NCBI GenBank assembly: GCA_030591195.1
Contig: JAUVBO010000315.1
Location: 1 to 5,300 of the forward strand
Length of the DNA stretch: 5,300 bases
Reading direction: 5' to 3'
Source: Pseudomonadota bacterium
GTDB lineage: Bacteria; Myxococcota; Polyangia; GCA-2747355; JACKDQ01
Shown here: piece after piece, positions 1 to 5,300 of the stretch
Position numbering within the stretch: position 1 is the first letter of the stretch
Layout of the letters: the number at the start of each line of letters is the position of its first letter
The notes under the pieces: model-generated
The model's database searches: none
Told to the model about the DNA's origin: nothing
Seen by the model: the letters and a program-made list of their open reading frames with translations, nothing else
Program-made: the position numbers and the translations under genes

Positions 1-2
1 CA

Positions 3-377
3 CGATACGGCCCGCTCGGGATCGATCGGCGCGACCCTCGGCTGGCGGCAAAACGCGTCACCGCCAGCGCGCTGGTCGCGCGGCTCGTCCGGCTGCCGCT
101 GCTCGTCGACGCGGGAGGGGCACGAGTGGCTGCTAACCTGCTCCAGCGGCCGGACGGCGAGATCCAGATCCGCCTCGCGACCATCGATGGCCGCCCCGCC
201 CGGGTGGCCCTGCGGCTGTCCACTGCTGGGCTCGGGGCCGCCCGCGCCGTGGCCTTGCCGTTCCTCGGCAGCCCGCGCCCGCTGAAGCTCACGCGCAACG
301 CCAGCGCGGCGCGTCTGACCCTGACCGTCCGCGACCTGACGGTGGTCCGCCTTTTCGTCCGTCGAGGAGCCGAGTAA
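3..377 (+). CDS. 3' end of a probable glycosidase-like protein (C-terminal beta-sandwich), partial at left edge
   Basis: The reading frame is open from the left edge to TAA at 375-377, giving 124 visible residues. A GTG at 126 could in principle start a short 83-residue protein. However, the frame upstream of it is open and continuous in character, and I see no convincing ribosome site, so I read this as the tail of a larger gene. The visible part runs from a helical, Arg/Ala/Leu-rich stretch into short alternating strands. Stretches such as VAANLLQRPDGEIQIRLATI, followed by strand-like VALRLS and a final LTLTVRDLTVVRLFVRR, resemble the small all-beta domain that closes GH42-like and related hypothetical glycosidases, where a 'vN...q.dG..lvhLvn'-type strand pair is common. 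The downstream barrel gene overlaps its stop by one base, so both are co-expressed. No catalytic part is visible. The family assignment is inference from pattern; another beta-sandwich protein is possible. Confidence 0.6.
   Translation, partial: RYGPLGIDRRDPRLAAKRVTASALVARLVRLPLLVDAGGARVAANLLQRPDGEIQIRLATIDGRPARVALRLSTAGLGAARAVALPFLGSPRPLKLTRNASAARLTLTVRDLTVVRLFVRRGAE
364..369 (+). promoter_or_regulatory. Ribosome binding site GAGGAG inside the end of the upstream gene
   Basis: GAGGAG lies 7 bases before the ATG at 377 and within the last codons of the preceding reading frame. Together with the TAATG stop/start overlap it fixes the start of the barrel gene. It suggests translational coupling, in which ribosomes finishing the upstream gene re-initiate on the barrel gene. 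Confidence 0.7.
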
Positions 378-1624
378 TGCCCAGACCGTCCTTCGTCGCC
401 ACGCTCTCGCTGCTGGCCGTCGCGCTGGCCGCCTCACCCGCTGCGGCGATCGGCCTCGGTGGCCGGGGACCCAGCGCCGGGCGATCCAGCACCAGGCCGC
501 CCGCGCTCTCGCGGGCTGGCGGCCACTTCGACGGCAAGAGCTACGAGCTCGGCTTCTACCTCACCCCGCTGCTCGGGTACGAGTCGAACTACAAGGTGAC
601 CACGGCGGACGTCGAGGGCGGCGTGATCTGGGCGGTTGAGGGGGGCATCGAGCTCCGCTATCGCCCCTCGCCGCGGCTGCGGCTGCGCACCGAGCTGTCG
701 ACGATCGCGCGGTCACCCGTGGCCGACGCAGGCCTGTTCGAGCTGCTGATCGAGCACCCGGCCCAGCTGGTCTACCGCCTGAGCGACAAGCTCGAGCTCA
801 GCCTGGGCAACCTGCTGTTGATCGAGCGCTCGAAGACCCCGCCGGTGTTCATCGAGGGCGCGGCGGGGACGACGATCCGCTACGGCCTCTTCGCCGACAT
901 CCTCCGCGCCGGTCTCGCCTACCACCTGGCCGATGGCTTCTTCGTCGACGCCGGTCCCTACCTGCAGATCAAGCAGGTGAACTTCCTCGAGAACCCGGAG
1001 GACAGCGAGCCCGACTACCGGTTCTTCGACATCGGCGCCGACCTCGCGCTGAAGTATCGGCTCGACGACCTGCTGTCGGTCCGGCTGCGCTACGACGTCG
1101 CCTACCGGTCGTTCACCAACTACGCCGCCCGACCACCCGAGCGCGAGCCCGAGCTCGGCGAGGCCCTGGCGATGACCCGTCAGATCTGGGGCCTGGCCGT
1201 CGCGAGCAAGATCTTCGGTCCGCTGCGCGCCCGCGCGGCCTACAGCCTCCGGCTCAACCGCGACAACGGCGGCTTCTTCAACTACCTCGACCACATCGTC
1301 TCGGGCGGCCTGAGCGTCAACTGGCGCGAGCGCGTGTCGCTCGAGTCGTCGCTGACCCACGTCCGCCGCTCCTACACCGACCGCACCCCCTGCGAGGCCG
1401 AGTCGCGGCCTCCCCACGTCGGCAGCGACTGCCTCGCCGGTGCGGACCCGTCGGTCCAGGACCGCCGCGAGACGATGGTGCTGGTCAACGTGACGCTCGG
1501 CGTGGCGCTGTCCGACACCTTCCAGCTGCTGGTGAGCTACCAGCTCGAGGACGCGGCGAGCGACATCGAGGACCTGCTGGTGGCCAACCACCGGCTGATG
1601 GGCGGCGTCTCGATCAGCCTCTAG
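377..1624 (+). CDS. Outer-membrane beta-barrel protein with signal peptide
   Basis: This 415-residue protein begins with a Sec signal peptide: Arg3, a hydrophobic core at about residues 6-19, and a likely signal peptidase I site after Ala24 in SPAAA|IG. A Gly/Ser/Arg/Pro-rich linker (about 25-50) follows. From about residue 54 to the end the protein is a series of amphipathic strands with alternating polar and hydrophobic residues, short turns, and aromatic or Leu/Val ends (for example LGFYLTPLLGYESNY, IELRYRP, VRLRYDVAYRSF, RARAAYSLRLN), as in transmembrane barrels. The 'GYESNY' strand followed by a long charged loop resembles the 'GY(D/E)SN' start of many proteobacterial barrels. The chain ends on a strand, LMGGVSISL, with a hydrophobic terminal residue as barrel-assembly signals need, though it is Leu rather than the classical Phe. 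Cys339 and Cys352 sit in one loop and could form a disulfide. A porin-like exporter or an anchoring barrel for a surface polysaccharide is possible, but the substrate is unknown. It is coupled to the gene ending at 377. Confidence 0.8.
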   Translation: MPRPSFVATLSLLAVALAASPAAAIGLGGRGPSAGRSSTRPPALSRAGGHFDGKSYELGFYLTPLLGYESNYKVTTADVEGGVIWAVEGGIELRYRPSPRLRLRTELSTIARSPVADAGLFELLIEHPAQLVYRLSDKLELSLGNLLLIERSKTPPVFIEGAAGTTIRYGLFADILRAGLAYHLADGFFVDAGPYLQIKQVNFLENPEDSEPDYRFFDIGADLALKYRLDDLLSVRLRYDVAYRSFTNYAARPPEREPELGEALAMTRQIWGLAVASKIFGPLRARAAYSLRLNRDNGGFFNYLDHIVSGGLSVNWRERVSLESSLTHVRRSYTDRTPCEAESRPPHVGSDCLAGADPSVQDRRETMVLVNVTLGVALSDTFQLLVSYQLEDAASDIEDLLVANHRLMGGVSISL

Positions 1625-3403
<1,779 letters not shown>

Positions 3404-3411
3404 CGCGGCTG

Positions 3412-3418
3412 CCTCCTT
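3412..3418 (-). promoter_or_regulatory. Strong ribosome binding site for the hybrid kinase (decides a TTG start)
   Basis: On the minus strand AAGGAGG stands 8 bases before TTG (3403-3401). This near-perfect Shine-Dalgarno site at ideal distance is the reason for calling the TTG. No ATG or GTG in this frame lies between it and the first receiver strand at about residue 27. Confidence 0.85.
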
Positions 3419-3452
3419 GCCGTGGAACGCCCGTCGCCGACCTTGGCCCTGG

Positions 3453-3479
3453 TTGCACGTCAGCGTGTAGTCTTACACT
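3453..3479 (+). promoter_or_regulatory. Candidate sigma-70-like promoter toward the lipoprotein gene
   Basis: A TTGCAC hexamer (3453-3458, four of six matches to TTGACA) and TACACT (3474-3479, four of six matches to TATAAT) are separated by 15 bases, a little shorter than the usual 16-18. Transcription would begin near 3486, leaving a leader of roughly 55 bases. The TACACT hexamer overlaps the right arm of the inverted repeat at 3465-3478. This is a tentative call from motif similarity only. Confidence 0.35.
3465..3478. repeat. Operator-like inverted repeat GTGTA-N4-TACAC
   Basis: GTGTA (3465-3469) and TACAC (3474-3478) are exact inverted copies separated by GTCT. The palindrome does not extend further on either side. 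It lies between the candidate -35 and -10 elements of the plus-strand promoter, overlaps that -10, and is directly downstream of the candidate minus-strand -10. This is a classic position for a dimeric repressor. A five-base arm can occur by chance, so the operator role is inferred from position. Confidence 0.4.
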
Positions 3480-3505
3480 ATTCTATCGATGTCGCACCCT
3501 GTCGA
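3480..3505 (-). promoter_or_regulatory. Candidate promoter toward the hybrid kinase gene
   Basis: On the minus strand TAGAAT (3485-3480, five of six matches to TATAAT) follows TCGACA (3505-3500, five of six matches to TTGACA). The 14-base spacer is short for sigma-70, so the -10 is more convincing than the pair. Transcription would start near 3473, inside the inverted repeat, with a leader of about 70 bases. Confidence 0.35.
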
Positions 3506-3526
3506 GCGCTCGCGCTCTGGTCCCCC

Positions 3527-3532
3527 GGGAGG
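3527..3532 (+). promoter_or_regulatory. Ribosome binding site GGGAGG for the lipoprotein gene (decides a TTG start)
   Basis: GGGAGG ends 9 bases before TTG at 3542. The only other start-type codon between it and the lipobox is GTG at 3638. That GTG has no comparable site in front and would leave a ten-residue leader without any positive charge. The TTG is therefore preferred. Confidence 0.75.
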
Positions 3533-3541
3533 TCGCCACCC

Positions 3542-5300
3542 TTGAACGCGCTCGGTTCTGCGGTCACCGTCACCCGCTCTCCCAACCGCGCCTCGCTCTT
3601 CAGCTGTCGAACGAGCGCCAGGGTCACGCTCAGCTGCGTGATCGTCGCCTGGGCCGGGCTGGGCGGCTGCGGCGGCGATCCGTCAGCGCGTCCCGCGCTC
3701 GAAGACTGGATGAGCCAGGGCAAGCTCGCCGGCCTCGAGGTCTACCAGGGGATGTCCGACGTGCTGCTCCACAGCCAGCTCGAGGCCCTGGTCGACCAGC
3801 ACGTGGACGTGGTGATCGCCGATTCGTCCCTGTCCGGGTACAAGACCGACGACGAGTTCGCCAATGATCTCAAGCTCGTCTCCCGTGTGGCCGAGGAAGC
3901 GCACGCCCGGGGCCTGCGCGTGGTCTGGTACCTGACCACCCTCGAGATCCAGACCGTCGGCGGCAAGAACAAGCACTCGACCATGGCCAAGGACCACCCC
4001 GACTGGCTGCAGGTCGGCCTCAGCGGCAAGAAGAACGTCTTCTACGGCGGACAGGAGGACTGGGTCGAGGCGGACGATGAGAGCGCCTGGATGTGCCCAC
4101 GGAGCGGCTACCGCGACTACTTCCTCGCCCGGATCCGCAAGCTCGCCCGCTCGGGTGTCGACGGCATCTGGGCCGACGTGCCGCTGTTCATGGACACCGG
4201 CGTGAAGTGGAGCTGCCACTGCGAGCACCACCGGAAGCACTTCAAGCAGGACACCGGCCACGACCTGCCGGCCGAGGAAGACTGGCGCGACCCGGTCTGG
4301 CGGCAATGGATCAACTACCGCCACGAGGATCTCAACGACTTCTTGATGGCGATCCACGGCGCGGCCCGCGACGCCAACCCCCAGGTCGAGGTGGTGATCG
4401 AGGTCTTCACCACCGACTACAACGACGCGATGGACAAGGGACTCGACGGTAGCTTCACCGGCGCCGTCGAGGGTCTCTCCAAGGTGTGGGAGATCGACTC
4501 GGTCTCCAACATGCTCGGCATGCTCCACGCGAGCCCCGATGACTGGCTCTCCAAGATCGCGATGACCAAGTTCGCCCGCGGCGCCGACAAGGGACGGCCG
4601 ACCTGGGTCTTCTGCTACGGCAACACCGAGTGGGATGCCGAGATGGTGATGGCGATCGCCCTCTCGGCCCAGGCCAACCCCTACGAGACCAAGACCCCCG
4701 AGATGGCGCGCTCCGTCGGCGCCGGGTTCCGCAAGCGGATGTACGGCTGGATCGACCCCCATCGGCAGGCGATCTACACCAGCGCTCCGGCGGCCCGCGT
4801 GGCGGTGCTCTACTCGTCGCTCTCGCGCGACTACCTCGACCACCACTACGGCTACGCGATGTACAGCTCGACCGATCCGCCGCTGGTCGAGAGCAAGGAC
4901 CTGCGGACCGGGCAGCCCTACAGCGGGCCGGACCGCGAGTGGTGGAGTGACGAGACGCGCGACAGCGTCACCCAGCTCGAGTTCCTCGGCGAGTACCGCG
5001 GCTTGGTCAAGGCCCTCGGCCACCTGCACCGGCCCTTCGCTATCGAGGCCCTGCAGCGCCAGTCGCTCGAGCGACTGCAGCGCTACCGGGCGCTCGTCGC
5101 CCCGAGCCTCGCCGCGCTGACCGACGGGCAGGCCGAGATGTTACGAAGCTACGTCCGCGGTGGCGGCAACCTGGTGATCACCGGCCTCGACCCCACCGGC
5201 CTCGACGGCATCGGCAGCCGACGCGACCGACGGGCCCTCACCGAGCTGCTCGGCTTCGACGCCGAGCTGCCGCCCCGCGGCAGCACGACCACTCGCTTCG
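3542..5300 (+). CDS. Lipoprotein glycosidase-like protein (TIM-barrel GH42/hypothetical-glycosidase type plus GATase-like domain), partial at right edge
   Basis: At least 586 residues are visible, with no stop before the window ends. With the TTG start the leader has Arg-containing n-region residues (up to about 28), a hydrophobic stretch ending AWAGLGG, and lipobox LGG-C with Cys43, so export and lipid anchoring are likely. The catalytic-type domain spans about 50-410. Strands include VVIADSS and LRVVWYLTT (W129/Y130). HPDWL at 152-156 and WMCPRSGYRDYF around Cys185 follow, then GVDGIWADVP with Asp212, Cys225-x-Cys227-x2-His230, VVIEVF with Glu287 and AVEG with Glu310. This pattern (HPDW, CP..-YRDY, GvDGiw-D, CxC, F..-tGhdlP) is that of GH42-related hypothetical glycosidases. 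Asp212, Glu287 and Glu310 are candidate catalytic or binding residues by position only. From about 415 a Rossmann-like GATase/trimerisation domain begins (RVAVLYSS; YRALVAPSLAALTDGQ near 515; YVRGGGNLVITG near 540). A beta-sandwich probably follows beyond the edge. The substrate is unknown; a carbohydrate is inferred. Confidence 0.8.
   Translation, partial: MNALGSAVTVTRSPNRASLFSCRTSARVTLSCVIVAWAGLGGCGGDPSARPALEDWMSQGKLAGLEVYQGMSDVLLHSQLEALVDQHVDVVIADSSLSGYKTDDEFANDLKLVSRVAEEAHARGLRVVWYLTTLEIQTVGGKNKHSTMAKDHPDWLQVGLSGKKNVFYGGQEDWVEADDESAWMCPRSGYRDYFLARIRKLARSGVDGIWADVPLFMDTGVKWSCHCEHHRKHFKQDTGHDLPAEEDWRDPVWRQWINYRHEDLNDFLMAIHGAARDANPQVEVVIEVFTTDYNDAMDKGLDGSFTGAVEGLSKVWEIDSVSNMLGMLHASPDDWLSKIAMTKFARGADKGRPTWVFCYGNTEWDAEMVMAIALSAQANPYETKTPEMARSVGAGFRKRMYGWIDPHRQAIYTSAPAARVAVLYSSLSRDYLDHHYGYAMYSSTDPPLVESKDLRTGQPYSGPDREWWSDETRDSVTQLEFLGEYRGLVKALGHLHRPFAIEALQRQSLERLQRYRALVAPSLAALTDGQAEMLRSYVRGGGNLVITGLDPTGLDGIGSRRDRRALTELLGFDAELPPRGSTTTRF

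Larger units (their letters stand above)
3404..3541. promoter_or_regulatory. Divergent intergenic promoter region between kinase and lipoprotein genes
   Basis: These 138 bases separate the two TTG start codons and are the only non-coding stretch of any size in the window. At each end is a strong ribosome site facing outward. In the middle, about 3471-3490, is a conspicuous AT-rich island in otherwise GC-dense DNA, containing promoter-like hexamers on both strands and an inverted repeat. Both genes are therefore probably transcribed from here, back to back, and could share a regulator. No terminator or RNA gene was seen. Confidence 0.7.

Noticed and set aside
126..377. A free-standing 83-residue gene starting at GTG 126
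   Set aside because: The frame stays open upstream to the window edge with similar character, and no clear ribosome site precedes the GTG. A truncated larger gene explains it better, though the short gene cannot be fully excluded.
713..1591. A minus-strand open frame (292 codons) opposite the barrel gene
   Set aside because: Low-complexity Val/Gln/Glu/Arg/Ala composition, no domain and no ribosome site noticed. It mirrors the barrel gene's codon bias.
3424..3428. GGAAC as an extracytoplasmic-function sigma -35 element
   Set aside because: No matching -10 element (GTC or TCTGA type) occurs at the required 16-17 base distance.
3683..5029. A long minus-strand open frame (448 codons) opposite the lipoprotein enzyme
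   Set aside because: It is rich in Val, Gly, Leu, His and Asp in the monotonous way of antisense frames in GC-rich DNA and has no recognisable motif. The plus strand in the same place has clear glycosidase-like motifs and a lipobox.

Overview
The window is very GC-rich throughout (roughly two thirds or more G+C by eye), with strongly GC-biased third codon positions, tight gene packing and TTG starts backed by strong Shine-Dalgarno sites. Together with a receiver-kinase-receiver protein, a lipoprotein glycosidase-like gene and an outer-membrane barrel, this suggests a Gram-negative bacterium of the myxobacterial/deltaproteobacterial type. That placement is inference from style, as no taxonomic marker gene is present. 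No tRNA, rRNA, CRISPR array, insertion sequence or intrinsic terminator was seen.

Layout: (1) Positions 3-377 (+) are the 3' end of a gene entering from the left. Its 124 visible residues look like the closing beta-sandwich of a large glycosidase-like protein. (2) Positions 377-1624 (+) encode a 415-residue outer-membrane beta-barrel protein with a signal peptide. It is fused to the previous gene by a one-base stop/start overlap (TAATG), so the two form one transcription unit. (3) Positions 1625-3403 (-) encode a 592-residue cytoplasmic hybrid sensor kinase with the order receiver - coiled coil - HisKA/HATPase - receiver. Its stop codon directly abuts the stop of the barrel gene. (4) Positions 3404-3541 are the only real intergenic region, a divergent promoter region with an AT-rich island and a GTGTA-N4-TACAC inverted repeat. 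(5) Positions 3542 to the right edge (+) encode a lipoprotein with a TIM-barrel glycosidase-like domain (GH42/hypothetical-glycosidase type) followed by a glutamine-amidotransferase-like 'trimerisation' domain. It is cut by the window end.

Working model (inference): a cell-envelope polysaccharide-processing locus. A lipid-anchored glycosidase-like enzyme, a probable second one ending at the left edge and an outer-membrane barrel supply envelope functions. The hybrid kinase, which has no membrane or DNA-binding domain of its own, is transcribed divergently from the lipoprotein gene and could share its regulation. Neither the substrate nor the signal can be read from the sequence.
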